Source of the DNA: Malikia spinosa
GTDB lineage: Bacteria; Pseudomonadota; Gammaproteobacteria; Burkholderiales; Burkholderiaceae_C
Reading direction: 5' to 3'
Length of the DNA: 45,532 nt
Assembly: GCF_002980625.1 (NCBI RefSeq)
Contig: NZ_PVLR01000013.1
Location: 1-45,532 of the forward strand
Below, piece after piece: positions 30,915 to 39,887 of the stretch. The translations under genes were made by a program, and so were the position numbers. The notes under the pieces are model-generated. The model did not search any database and was not told the DNA's origin. It was given only the letters and a program-made list of their open reading frames with translations. Position 1 is the first letter of the stretch; every line of letters starts with the position of its first letter.

Positions 30915-32906
30915 TTACAGCACGTCGCTGGCGTAGTCGGCCAGGCGCGAGCGTTCGCCGCGCGCCAGCGTGATGTGGCCGCCATGCGGCCAGCCCTTGA
31001 AGCGGTCGACCGCATAGGTCAGGCCCGAGCTGCCTTCGGTCAGATAGGGCGTGTCGATCTGCGCCAGGTTGCCCATGCAGATGATCTTGGTGCCGGGGCC
31101 GGCGCGCGTGATCAGCGTCTTCATCTGCTTGGGCGTCAGGTTCTGCGCCTCGTCGATGATGACGTACTTGTTCATGAAGGTGCGCCCGCGCATGAAGTTC
31201 AGGCTCTTGATCTTGATGCGGCTGCGGATCAGCTCGTTGGTGGCCGCGCGGCCCCATTCGCCGGCATTGCCGCCTTCGCCCTTGGCCAGGAACTCGAGGT
31301 TGTCGTCGAGCGCGCCCATCCAGGGGCCCATCTTCTCTTCCTCGGTACCGGGCAGGAAGCCGATGTCCTCGCCGACGCTGACGGTGGCGCGCGTCATGAT
31401 GATCTCGGTGTAGCGGCGCTCGTCGAGCACCTGGGTCAGGCCGGCGGCCAGCGCCATCAGCGTCTTGCCGGTGCCGGCCGTGCCAGCCAGCGTCACGAAG
31501 TCGACTTCCGGGTCCATCAGCAGGTTGAGCGCGAAGTTCTGCTCGCGGTTGCGGCTGCTGACGCCCCAGACCGCGTTCTTCAGGTGGCTGTAGTCCTTGA
31601 GCGTCTTGAGCACGGCGGTCTTGCCGCGCACCTCGGTCACGCGTGCGTGCAGCGCGGGTTCGCCCGGTGCCTCGAAGTAGACGAACTGGTTCAGGTTCAT
31701 CTGCTCGGCCATCGGGCCGCTGATGCGGTAGAAGGTATGCGGGCCCTGGGTCCAGCTCTCGATCTTCTGGCTCTGGTGGGTCCAGAAGTCGGCCGGCAGT
31801 GCCAGCCAGCCCGGGTAGAGCAGTTCGTCGTCGGCCAGCGCCTTGTCGTTTTCATAGTCCTCGGCCTGCAGGCCGAGCGCGCGCGCCTTGACCCGCATGT
31901 TGATGTCCTTGGACACCAGCACCACGCCGCGCCCGGGGTAGCGTTCGGTCAAGGCCTTGACGACGCCGAGGATCTGGTTGTCGGCCTTGCCCTGGGGCAG
32001 GGCCGGCAGCGTGACGTCGAGCGGTTCGGTCTGGAACAGCAGCAGGCCGGTGGCCTCCTTGTGTCCGATCGCCGCCAGCGGCAGGCCTTGCGTGATGTCG
32101 CCGCCGCTCTTGGCTGCGAGCTGGTCGAGCGAGCGGCTGACCTGGCGCGCGTTGCGCGCGACCTCGGTCATGCCCTTCTTGTGACCGTCGAGCTCCTCGA
32201 GCACGATCATCGGCAGGTAGATGTCATGCTCCTCGAAGCGGAACAGCGACATCGGGTCATGCATCAGCACATTGGTGTCGAGCACGAACAGGCAGGAGGC
32301 GGCGCGCGCCTGATGGCTGCGCGGCCTGATAGCCGCCTTGGCCTTGCGCGTCGGCTGGACCGCTTCCTCGGCGGGGAGGGCGGCGCTTGCTGCAGCCGCG
32401 ACCTTGGCGACCTTGGCGCTGGTCACGGCTTCGACCCGTGGCTTGGCTGGCGCCACGGCGTCGGTGACCACAACAGCAGCAGCCGCAACAGGCAGCGGCT
32501 GTGCGCTGGGCAGTGCGACCGCGCTGGCCGCGGCGACCTTCTTGCGTGCAGCAGCCTTGCGCGCCGGCTTGACTGCCGGGCTGGCCTGGGTGGCGGTCCC
32601 GCTTGCCGTGCCGATCTGCGGCTCGGCTGTCGCCTGGGCGGCCACCAGCGTGCCGACTGCGGCGGTCCCGGTCTCCGCCGCCAGCACGACTTCAGCGGCA
32701 GGCGCGGCTGCGCGGCGGCGGCGCACGGTCTTGGCCGGAGCCGGGGCGCTCGCGACCGTCACGGGCAATGCCAGCGACAAGTCCGGGCTCGAGCTGTCGG
32801 CATCGGCGACTGGCTGGCTTGCCACGGTCTTGCGGCTGGCCTTGACCTCGAAGGCCTCGGTCGGGACTCGTGCGGCTTTGCGGGAGGGGGCGGGGGGCAG
32901 GGGCAT
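30915..32906 (-). CDS. PhoH family protein: PIN domain plus PhoH ATPase
   Basis: This 663-residue protein has an N-terminal Ala/Lys/Pro-rich tail of about 200 residues (low complexity, with KAAARKKVAAA-type basic patches), then a PIN nuclease-like domain (SCLFVLDTNVLMHDPMSLFRF, VLEELDGHKKG), then a PhoH ATPase: Walker A GTAGTGKTLMALAAG and Walker B IIDEAQNLTPKQM. PIN-PhoH proteins (PhoH2/YlaK type) are reported to be RNA helicase/RNases in some bacteria. The ATG at 32906 is used; a TTG at 32924 would lie within the upstream terminator. The long tail, much like the C-terminal tails of H1-like proteins, may bind nucleic acid. bcp lies upstream on the same strand. Confidence 0.9.
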   Translation of the reverse strand: MPLPPAPSRKAARVPTEAFEVKASRKTVASQPVADADSSSPDLSLALPVTVASAPAPAKTVRRRRAAAPAAEVVLAAETGTAAVGTLVAAQATAEPQIGTASGTATQASPAVKPARKAAARKKVAAASAVALPSAQPLPVAAAAVVVTDAVAPAKPRVEAVTSAKVAKVAAAASAALPAEEAVQPTRKAKAAIRPRSHQARAASCLFVLDTNVLMHDPMSLFRFEEHDIYLPMIVLEELDGHKKGMTEVARNARQVSRSLDQLAAKSGGDITQGLPLAAIGHKEATGLLLFQTEPLDVTLPALPQGKADNQILGVVKALTERYPGRGVVLVSKDINMRVKARALGLQAEDYENDKALADDELLYPGWLALPADFWTHQSQKIESWTQGPHTFYRISGPMAEQMNLNQFVYFEAPGEPALHARVTEVRGKTAVLKTLKDYSHLKNAVWGVSSRNREQNFALNLLMDPEVDFVTLAGTAGTGKTLMALAAGLTQVLDERRYTEIIMTRATVSVGEDIGFLPGTEEEKMGPWMGALDDNLEFLAKGEGGNAGEWGRAATNELIRSRIKIKSLNFMRGRTFMNKYVIIDEAQNLTPKQMKTLITRAGPGTKIICMGNLAQIDTPYLTEGSSGLTYAVDRFKGWPHGGHITLARGERSRLADYASDVL

Positions 32907-32919
32907 GGGCTGACCAGAA

Positions 32920-32950
32920 AGCAAAAAGCCGCCAGGATCACCGGGCGGCT
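32920..32950 (-). terminator. Intrinsic terminator of bcp
   Basis: On the minus strand, AGCCGCC and GGCGGCT flank a 10-base loop and are followed by TTTTTGC. It lies about 150 bases after the bcp stop and just before phoH, so phoH needs its own promoter after this or read-through. Confidence 0.75.
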
Positions 32951-33098
32951 AGGGATGATGGGGTGGCAAAGGGGTTCGTTTCAATGCCTTGTGACATGCG
33001 AACCATTATGCATCAGCACCATGCCTGTCGGCGGCAAGAGGCCGCTGCTGCCTGCCGGGTCTGCTGCGACCAGGCGCAGGGTCCGGCCTGGCTGAAAC

Positions 33099-33575
33099 TC
33101 AGGCGGCCTGCTTGAGCGCCTTGACCGCAGCCAGCACTTCCTCGACATGGCCGGGAACCTTGAGGCCGCGCCACTCCTGCTTGAGCTGGCCGTCGGCGCC
33201 GATCAGGAAGGTGCTGCGCTCGATGCCCTTGACCTTCTTGCCGTACATGATCTTGTTCTTGACCACGCCGAACATGTGGCACATCTTTTCTTCGGTGTCG
33301 GCGATCAGCTCGAACGGCAGTTCGAGTTTGAGCTTGAACTCGTCGTGCGACTTCATGTTGTCGCGCGAGACGCCGAAGACGACAGCGCCTTCCTCGACGA
33401 AATGCTTGAAATACTCGCGGAACTGCAGCGCTTCAGTGGTGCAGCCCGGGGTGTTGTCCTTGGGATAGAAGTACAGCACCACGACTTGGCCGTGATGCGA
33501 CTGGTTGCTGACCTTGACACCCCCGGTCGCATTGGCTTCAAATTCAGGAATAAGTTTATTGACGACAACGGCCAT
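33099..33575 (-). CDS. bcp: Bcp/PrxQ-type peroxiredoxin
   Basis: This 158-residue peroxiredoxin reduces hydroperoxides. The peroxidatic Cys is in YFYPKDNTPGCTTEALQFRE (about residue 45). The second Cys found five residues later in E. coli Bcp is replaced by Leu here, so it is a 1-Cys type or uses another partner; the only other Cys visible is in EEKMCHMFG. The rest (GVSRDNMKSHDEFKLKLELPFELIAD, GIERSTFLIGADGQL) is typical of the family. The start at 33575 was chosen over 33644 because AVVVNKLIPEF is the conserved N-terminus. A TTGAC-N6-GTCAA dyad lies about 55 bases upstream. Confidence 0.93.
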   Translation of the reverse strand: MAVVVNKLIPEFEANATGGVKVSNQSHHGQVVVLYFYPKDNTPGCTTEALQFREYFKHFVEEGAVVFGVSRDNMKSHDEFKLKLELPFELIADTEEKMCHMFGVVKNKIMYGKKVKGIERSTFLIGADGQLKQEWRGLKVPGHVEEVLAAVKALKQAA

Positions 33576-33628
33576 TGTTCGGCTCCCTGCTCGGATCGGG
33601 TAAGGTAATATGCCGCCGTGCACGACAT

Positions 33629-33644
33629 TTGACGACCTTGTCAA
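33629..33644. promoter_or_regulatory. Small dyad upstream of bcp
   Basis: TTGAC-GACCTT-GTCAA is an inverted repeat in the bcp upstream region. It may be an operator or part of a promoter; nothing ties it to a named regulator. Confidence 0.3.
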
Positions 33645-33734
33645 GGGCCGTCCATGCGCGCATGGCTACGGGAATCAGCCTGCTATTTTACCCCGAAGCG
33701 CGCCCATCTCCCAGGCGGGCGGCTGCGCGTTGGC

Positions 33735-34109
33735 TCAGGAGGTCTCCAGCAGCAGCGCGGCAACCACCCGGCGACCCTCCTGGGCCAAAATGTTGTAAGT
33801 GCGGCAGGCTGCTGCCGTGTCCATGGTTTCGACGCCGATGCCGCGCTCGATCAGGCCGCGCAGCAGCGCGGGCGAGACAAAGCGCAGCTTGGCGCCGCTG
33901 CCGAAGATCACCACCTCGGGCGCCTCGTCGGCCAGGCGGGCGAAATGCGCGGCGCTCAGCTCGGCGAAGCTCTGGCAGCCCCAGTCGCTGCAGCGGCCCT
34001 GCGAGCTCACGACCAGGCTGTGGTGTTTTTTCTCGCCGCTGACGGCGATCCAGTCCTCTGCATAGGCATTGATGAACAGGGTGTCGAAGCGGTCGGGCTG
34101 GAGTTTCAT
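33735..34109 (-). CDS. Mth938-like domain-containing protein
   Basis: This 124-residue protein matches the Mth938/DUF498 family, which in eukaryotes includes complex I assembly factor NDUFAF3. It has the conserved blocks INAYAEDWIAVSGEKKHHSLVVSS, PEVVIFGSGAKLRFVSPALLRGLIERGIGVETMDTAAACRTYNIL and EGRRVVAALLLE. Its bacterial role is not known. It is divergent from the aminotransferase gene; the 52-base gap holds a 7-7-7 inverted repeat. Confidence 0.9.
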   Translation of the reverse strand: MKLQPDRFDTLFINAYAEDWIAVSGEKKHHSLVVSSQGRCSDWGCQSFAELSAAHFARLADEAPEVVIFGSGAKLRFVSPALLRGLIERGIGVETMDTAAACRTYNILAQEGRRVVAALLLETS

Positions 34110-34128
34110 GGCGTGAGCTCAAAAGTGT

Positions 34129-34149
34129 GGTGAAATTATAGGTTTCACC
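34129..34149. promoter_or_regulatory. Inverted repeat between divergent genes
   Basis: GGTGAAA-TTATAGG-TTTCACC is a perfect 7-bp dyad with a 7-base centre, lying between the divergent starts of the Mth938-like gene and the aminotransferase gene. The centre resembles a -10 box, as an operator overlapping a promoter would. Confidence 0.45.
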
Positions 34150-34161
34150 GAGGTTGAGACC

Positions 34162-35403
34162 ATGCCAGCCCCCATCATCCATAAATCCGCCAAGCTGGAC
34201 AACGTCTGCTACGACATCCGTGGACCCGTGCTGGACAAAGCGCGGGCGATGGAGGAAGACGGCCACAAGATCATCAAGCTCAACATCGGCAACCTGGCGG
34301 TGTTCGGGCTGGAGCCGCCCGAGGAGATCGTGCAGGACATGATCCGCAACCTGCCGCAGGCCGCCGGCTACACCGACAGCAAGGGCCTGTTCGCGCCGCG
34401 CAAGTCGGTCGTGCATTACTGTCAGGAAAAGCGCATCGCCGGCGTCACGGTCGAGGATGTCTATCTGGGCAACGGCGCCAGCGAGCTGATCGCGATGTCG
34501 ATGAACGCGCTGCTCAATCCGGGCGACGAGATCCTGGTGCCCGCGCCCGACTACCCGCTCTGGACGGCCTCGATTTCGCTGTCGGGCGGCACGCCGGTGC
34601 ATTACATCTGCGACGAGCAGTCGGACTGGAACCCGGACCTGGCCGACATCGAGCGCAAGATCACGCCCCGCACCAAGGGCATCGTGATCATCAACCCGAA
34701 CAACCCGACCGGCGCGCTGTATCCGGACGCGGTGCTGCTGCAGATCGTCGCGATCGCGCGCCGTCACGGCCTGATCGTGTTTGCCGACGAGATCTACGAC
34801 AAGGTGCTGTACGACGGCAATGTCCACACCTCGATCGCCTCGCTGGCCGATGACGTGCCCTTCATCACCTTCAACGGCCTGTCGAAGAACTACCGCAGCT
34901 GTGGCTACCGTGCCGGCTGGATGATCGTCTCGGGCGACAAGCGCCGCATCAGCGACTACATCGAGGGCCTGAACATGCTGGCCTCGATGCGCCTGTGCGC
35001 CAACACGCCGGGCCAGCTCGCGATCCAGACCGCGCTGGGCGGCTACCAGAGCATCGACGACCTGGTGGCGCCGAGCGGGCGTCTGTGCCGCCAGCGCGAC
35101 CTCGCCTACAAGCTGCTGACCGAGATCCCGGGCGTGACCTGCGTCAAGCCCAAGGCGGCGCTCTACATGTTCCCGCGCCTGGACCCCGAGATCTATCCGA
35201 TTGCCGACGATCAGCAGTTCGCCTACGAACTGCTGGCCGAGGAGAAGGTGCTGATCGTGCAGGGCACGGGCTTCAACTACCCGACGCCGGATCACTTCCG
35301 CCTGGTCTATCTGCCGCACGAGAACGACCTGGCCGATGCGGTCGGTCGTATCGCGCGCTTCCTGGCCAACTTCCGCAAGCGCCACGGTACCGACCGCGCC
35401 TGA
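34162..35403 (+). CDS. alaA: Alanine-type aminotransferase (AlaA-like)
   Basis: This 413-residue PLP-dependent class I aminotransferase resembles E. coli AlaA, which makes alanine from pyruvate and glutamate. It has NPNNPTGALYPDAVL, FADEIYDKVLYDG, and the PLP Lys at residue 242 in FNGLSKNYRSCGYRAGWM. The start IIHKSAKLDNVCYDIRGPVLDKA fits. The same operon carries homoserine dehydrogenase and threonine synthase; this association is common in the betaproteobacteria. It is the first gene of the run and lies next to the inverted repeat at 34129-34149. Confidence 0.88.
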   Translation: MPAPIIHKSAKLDNVCYDIRGPVLDKARAMEEDGHKIIKLNIGNLAVFGLEPPEEIVQDMIRNLPQAAGYTDSKGLFAPRKSVVHYCQEKRIAGVTVEDVYLGNGASELIAMSMNALLNPGDEILVPAPDYPLWTASISLSGGTPVHYICDEQSDWNPDLADIERKITPRTKGIVIINPNNPTGALYPDAVLLQIVAIARRHGLIVFADEIYDKVLYDGNVHTSIASLADDVPFITFNGLSKNYRSCGYRAGWMIVSGDKRRISDYIEGLNMLASMRLCANTPGQLAIQTALGGYQSIDDLVAPSGRLCRQRDLAYKLLTEIPGVTCVKPKAALYMFPRLDPEIYPIADDQQFAYELLAEEKVLIVQGTGFNYPTPDHFRLVYLPHENDLADAVGRIARFLANFRKRHGTDRA

Positions 35404-35438
35404 CCTCCCTTTCAATTTTTGCAACTGGAAAACATCCG

Positions 35439-36761
35439 ATGAAACCGATCCAAGTCGGCCTGCTGGGCATAGGCACCGTGGGCAGCGGCACGTTCAACGT
35501 GCTCAAGCGCAACCAGGAAGAAATCACCCGCCGTGCCGGCCGCAGCATCCAGATCACCATGGTCGCCGACCTCGACGTCGAGCGTGCCCGGGCGGCAGTG
35601 GGCGAGGGCGTGCAGGTCGTCAACGACGCGCGCGCCGTGATCGCCAACCCCGAGATCGACATCGTGGTCGAGCTGATCGGCGGCTACGGCATCGCCAAGG
35701 CGCTGGTGCTCGAAGCCATCGCCGCCGGCAAGCATGTGGTCACCGCCAACAAGGCGCTGCTGGCCGTGCACGGTACCGAGATCTTCGCCGCGGCGCAGGC
35801 CAAAGGCGTGATGGTGGCGTTCGAAGCGGCGGTGGCCGGTGGCATCCCGATCATCAAGGCGCTGCGCGAAGGCCTGACCGCCAACCGCATCCAGTGGGTG
35901 GCCGGCATCATCAACGGCACCACCAACTTCATCCTGTCCGAGATGCGCGACAAGGGCCTGGACTTCGAGGTGGTGCTGAAGGAAGCGCAGCGCCTGGGCT
36001 ATGCCGAAGCCGACCCGACCTTCGACATCGAGGGCGTGGACGCGGCGCACAAGGCCACGATCATGAGCGCGATCGCCTACGGCATCCCGGTCCAGTTCGA
36101 CAAGGCCTATGTCGAAGGCATCACCAAGCTCGGCGCGGCCGACATCAAGTACGCCGAGCAACTGGGCTACCGCATCAAGCTGCTGGGCATCACCAAGCGC
36201 GTCGAGGGCGGCGTCGAGCTGCGCGTGCACCCGACCCTGGTGCCGGCCAAGCGCCTGATCGCCAACGTCGAAGGCGCGATGAATGCCGTCGTGGTGCAGG
36301 GCGATGCCGTCGGCACCACGCTCTACTACGGCAAGGGTGCCGGCTCCGAGCCGACCGCCAGCGCCGTGATCGCTGACCTGGTCGACATCACCCGCCTGCA
36401 CACCGCTGACCCGCTGAATCGCGTGCCGCACCTGGCCTTCCAGCCCAGCGAGCTCAGCGACCTGCCGGTGCTGCCGATGAGCGAAGTCGTGACCAGCTAC
36501 TACCTGCGCCTGCGCGTGGCCGACAAGGCAGGCGTGCTGGCCCAGGTGACCGGCATCCTGGCCGGCCTGGGCATCAGCATCGACGCGGTGCTGCAGCGCG
36601 AGGCCGACGAGGTGGCCGGCGAGGGCGCGGCCCAGACCGACCTGATCATCCTGACCCATGACACGCGCGAAGGCACGATGAACGACGCGCTGGCCCAGAT
36701 GCAGGCGCTGCCGACGGTGCTGGCGCCGATCGCCCGCATCCGCAAGGAGGAACTGGCCTGA
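35439..36761 (+). CDS. hom: Homoserine dehydrogenase
   Basis: This 440-residue enzyme reduces aspartate semialdehyde to homoserine, the branch point to threonine and methionine. The NAD(P)-binding motif is GLLGIGTVGSGTFNVL at the N-terminus; ANKALLAVHG and GIINGTTNFILSEMRDKGLDF follow. A C-terminal ACT domain (YYLRLRVADKAGVLAQVTGILAGLGISIDAVLQ, from about residue 355) is where threonine feedback inhibition is expected. The start ATG at 35439 gives the canonical MKPIQVGLLG; no aspartokinase is fused. Its stop overlaps the thrC start as TGATG. Confidence 0.96.
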   Translation: MKPIQVGLLGIGTVGSGTFNVLKRNQEEITRRAGRSIQITMVADLDVERARAAVGEGVQVVNDARAVIANPEIDIVVELIGGYGIAKALVLEAIAAGKHVVTANKALLAVHGTEIFAAAQAKGVMVAFEAAVAGGIPIIKALREGLTANRIQWVAGIINGTTNFILSEMRDKGLDFEVVLKEAQRLGYAEADPTFDIEGVDAAHKATIMSAIAYGIPVQFDKAYVEGITKLGAADIKYAEQLGYRIKLLGITKRVEGGVELRVHPTLVPAKRLIANVEGAMNAVVVQGDAVGTTLYYGKGAGSEPTASAVIADLVDITRLHTADPLNRVPHLAFQPSELSDLPVLPMSEVVTSYYLRLRVADKAGVLAQVTGILAGLGISIDAVLQREADEVAGEGAAQTDLIILTHDTREGTMNDALAQMQALPTVLAPIARIRKEELA

Positions 36762-38191
36762 TGCGCTACCTCTCCACCCGCGGCCACGCCGAGCGCAAGC
36801 GCTTTTGCGAAATCCTTCTCGAGGGCCTGGCGCCCGACGGCGGCCTGTATCTGCCCGAGTCCTACCCGCAGGTCGACGGCGCTACGCTCGACGCCTGGCG
36901 CAAGATCCTGCGCGAGCAGGGCTATGCTGCACTCGCTTATCAAGTGCTGTCGCTCTACATCGACGACATCCCGGCTGACGACCTGCGCGCGCTGTGCGCC
37001 AAGACCTACACCGAGCAGGTGTTCGGCACCCAGGAAATCGTCCCGCTGCGTAAGCTCGAAGACGGCCTGCTGATCGAAGCCCTGTCCAACGGCCCGACCC
37101 TGGCCTTCAAGGACATGGCGATGCAGCTGCTGGGCAACCTGTTCGAATACGAACTGGCGCGCCGCGGCGAGCAGCTCAACATCCTGGGCGCGACCTCTGG
37201 TGACACCGGCAGCGCAGCCGAGTACGCGATGCGCGGCAAGCAGGGCGTGCGCGTCTTCATGACCAGCCCGAACGGTCGCATGAGCCCGTTCCAGCAGGCG
37301 CAGATGTTCAGCCTGCTCGACGCCAACATCCACAACATCGCGATCGATGGCGTGTTCGATGATTGCCAGGACATCGTCAAGGCGGTCAGCAACGACCTCG
37401 AGTTCAAGCGCCAGTACAAGATCGGTACCGTCAACTCGATCAACTGGGCCCGTCTGCTGGCCCAGGTGGTCTACTACTTTGCCGGCTACCTGTACGCGAC
37501 CGAGAGCAACGCGCAGAAGGTCAGCTTCACGGTCCCGAGCGGCAACTTCGGCAACGTCTGCGCCGGCCATGTCGCGCGCATGATGGGCCTGCCGATCGAC
37601 CAGCTGGTGGTCGCGACCAACGAGAACGATGTGCTCGACGAGTTCTTCCGCACCGGCATCTACCGCGTGCGTGGCAGCGCCGATACCTTCGAGACCTCGA
37701 GCCCGTCGATGGACATCTCCAAGGCCAGCAATTTCGAGCGCTTCGTGTTCGACCTGCTGGGCCGCGATGGCGCGCGCGTCAAGGCGCTGTTCGGCGACGC
37801 ACTGAACCGCGACGGCCGCTTCGACCTGAGCGCCGACCCGCAGTTCGCGCAGGCTGCTGCCCGCTACGGCTTCGTCAGCGGCAAGAGCACGCACGCGAAT
37901 CGACTGGACACCATCCGCGACACCTACCAGCGTTTCGGCCAGATGATCGACACCCACACCGCCGACGGCGTCAAGGTGGCGCGCGAGCATCTGAGCGCGG
38001 GCGTGCCGATGATCGTGCTCGAGACCGCGCTGCCGATCAAGTTTGCCGGCACCATCGTCGAGGCGCTGGGCCAGGAACCGAGCCGTCCGGCCAAGTTCGA
38101 CGGCATCGAGGCGCTCCCGAAGCGCGTGCTGGTGATGCCGGCCGATGTCGCGCAGGTCAAGGCCTATATCGTCGCTCATTGCGCCGACTGA
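36761..38191 (+). CDS. thrC: Threonine synthase
   Basis: This 476-residue PLP enzyme turns O-phosphohomoserine into threonine. It opens with MRYLSTRGHAERKRFCEILLEGLAPDGGLYLPE, the ThrC2-type start. The PLP Lys is in PTLAFKDMAMQLLGN (about residue 113), and the phosphate-binding loop is GATSGDTGSAAEYA. It is one base overlapped with hom and precedes moeA by 57 bases. Length and motifs are intact. Confidence 0.97.
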   Translation: MRYLSTRGHAERKRFCEILLEGLAPDGGLYLPESYPQVDGATLDAWRKILREQGYAALAYQVLSLYIDDIPADDLRALCAKTYTEQVFGTQEIVPLRKLEDGLLIEALSNGPTLAFKDMAMQLLGNLFEYELARRGEQLNILGATSGDTGSAAEYAMRGKQGVRVFMTSPNGRMSPFQQAQMFSLLDANIHNIAIDGVFDDCQDIVKAVSNDLEFKRQYKIGTVNSINWARLLAQVVYYFAGYLYATESNAQKVSFTVPSGNFGNVCAGHVARMMGLPIDQLVVATNENDVLDEFFRTGIYRVRGSADTFETSSPSMDISKASNFERFVFDLLGRDGARVKALFGDALNRDGRFDLSADPQFAQAAARYGFVSGKSTHANRLDTIRDTYQRFGQMIDTHTADGVKVAREHLSAGVPMIVLETALPIKFAGTIVEALGQEPSRPAKFDGIEALPKRVLVMPADVAQVKAYIVAHCAD

Positions 38192-38248
38192 GGCCTTCCG
38201 GCCTGTCACCGTTCGCTTGCCTGTCCCTTCACCAGTCCGGTTGCCGCC

Positions 38249-39628
38249 ATGAGTCATGAAGTTCCTGCAGTTCCAGTCCCGCGCCGTCCCGGCCTGATGA
38301 GCCTGGAGCAGGCGCTCGAGCAGCTGCTGGGCGCCGCGCAGCCGCTCGGCGGTCAGCAGACGGTGGCCACGCTCGAGGCCGACGGCCGCGTGCTGGCGCA
38401 GGACATCCGCTCGGCGCTTGACGTGCCGGGCTTCGACAACTCGTCGATGGACGGCTACGCGGTCAACCGCGCCGAGCTGGCGGCCGCCGTGGCCGCCGGC
38501 CAGGCGCTGGCGGTGTCGCAGCGCATCCCGGCCGGCCATTTCGGCCCGGCGCTGCAGGCGGGCAGCGTCGCGCGCATCTTCACCGGCGCACCGCTGCCCG
38601 CGGGGGCCGACGCGGTGGTGATGCAGGAGGAGGTCGAGGCCAGCCTCGACGAGCAGGGCCAGGGCCTGGCACGTTTCTCCAGCGTGCCCGAGCCGGGTGC
38701 CTTCATCCGCCGCCGCGGCGAGGATATCCGCCTGGGCGACACGGTGCTGCCGGCTGGTACACGCCTCGGACCGGCCGAGCTGGGCCTGGCCGCCAGCCTG
38801 GGCCTGGCCGAGCTGCCGGTGCGCCCGCGCCTGCGCGTGGCGCTGTTTTCGACCGGCGACGAGCTGGTCATGCCGGGCGAGGTCGCGCCCGAGCAGATGG
38901 CGCCGGGTGCCATCTACAACTCGAACCGTTATTTCCTGGCTGTGCTGCTCAAGCGCCTGGGCTGCGAGGTCAGCGATCTGGGCATCGTGCCGGACCGGCG
39001 CGAGGCCACGCTGGAGGCGCTGCGCCAGGCTGCCGAATCGCATGACCTGATCGTGACCAGCGGCGGCGTCTCGGTCGGCGAGGAAGACCATGTCAAGCCG
39101 GCCGTGCAGCAACTCGGCGGGCTGGACCTGTGGCAGATCGCGATCAAGCCCGGCAAGCCGTTTGCCCATGGCTGGATCGCGCGCGCGGGTCAGGTCGGCC
39201 AAGCGACCGAGTCGGCCGAGGCGGGCAAGGTAGGCGAGGCGGGCAATACGGCCGGCCGCTGCCATTTCGTCGGCCTGCCGGGCAATCCGGTCTCTAGCTT
39301 CGTGACCTTCCTGTTGCTGGTGCGGCCCTTGCTGCAGCGGCTGCAGGGCGTGTCGTCCGGCCTCGGGATCGTACCGGTGGCGGCCGATGGGCTGCCGCCC
39401 GCCATTTTCCTGCCGGCGCATTTCGACTGGCCGCGTGCCGATCGCCGGCGCGAGTTCCTGCGCGCGCGGCTCAATGCCGCGGGCGGGCTCGACCTGTTCC
39501 CGAACCAGAGTTCGGGCGTGCTGACCTCGGTGGCCTGGTGCGATGGCCTGGTCGACCTGCCGGCCGGGCGCACCATCGCGCGCGGCGACAGCGTGCCCTT
39601 CATTCCCATGGCGGCCCTGCTGGGCTGA
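38249..39628 (+). CDS. moeA: Molybdopterin molybdotransferase MoeA
   Basis: MoeA inserts molybdate into adenylylated molybdopterin. The 459-residue protein has DVPGFDNSSMDGYAV, IFTGAPLPAGADAVVMQEE, TSGGVSVGEEDHVK, and FVGLPGNPVSSFVTF, all hallmark blocks. A low-complexity insert (about residues 314-332, QVGQATESAEAGKVGEAG) precedes the last block and is a further sign of short-repeat growth in this genome. It is followed by moaD after 6 bases, making a molybdopterin unit with moaD and moaE. Confidence 0.95.
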   Translation: MSHEVPAVPVPRRPGLMSLEQALEQLLGAAQPLGGQQTVATLEADGRVLAQDIRSALDVPGFDNSSMDGYAVNRAELAAAVAAGQALAVSQRIPAGHFGPALQAGSVARIFTGAPLPAGADAVVMQEEVEASLDEQGQGLARFSSVPEPGAFIRRRGEDIRLGDTVLPAGTRLGPAELGLAASLGLAELPVRPRLRVALFSTGDELVMPGEVAPEQMAPGAIYNSNRYFLAVLLKRLGCEVSDLGIVPDRREATLEALRQAAESHDLIVTSGGVSVGEEDHVKPAVQQLGGLDLWQIAIKPGKPFAHGWIARAGQVGQATESAEAGKVGEAGNTAGRCHFVGLPGNPVSSFVTFLLLVRPLLQRLQGVSSGLGIVPVAADGLPPAIFLPAHFDWPRADRRREFLRARLNAAGGLDLFPNQSSGVLTSVAWCDGLVDLPAGRTIARGDSVPFIPMAALLG

Positions 39629-39634
39629 AACCGC

Positions 39635-39886
39635 ATGCAGATCGAGATCCGATTCTTTGCCTCCATCCGCGAGGCGCTCGGCAGTTCCAGCCTGAGCTGG
39701 CAGACCGAGGCCGCGACCGTCGGCGCGCTGCGCGATGAGCTGATCGCACGCGGTGGCGTCTGGGCCGAGGTGCTGGCGCGTGGCCGCGCGGTGCGGGCCT
39801 CGCTCGATCAGGTCATGGTCAGCGACGAAGCTGCCCTGCGCCCAGGCGCCGAGCTGGCCTTCTTTCCGCCCGTGACGGGGGGCTAA
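39635..39886 (+). CDS. moaD: Molybdopterin synthase small subunit MoaD
   Basis: An 83-residue ubiquitin-fold sulfur carrier. It starts MQIEIRFFASIREALGSSS and ends in FPPVTGG, with the C-terminal Gly-Gly that is thiocarboxylated by MoeB and donates sulfur to cyclic pyranopterin. It lies one base before moaE, its partner subunit. Confidence 0.95.
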   Translation: MQIEIRFFASIREALGSSSLSWQTEAATVGALRDELIARGGVWAEVLARGRAVRASLDQVMVSDEAALRPGAELAFFPPVTGG

Positions 39887-39887
39887 T

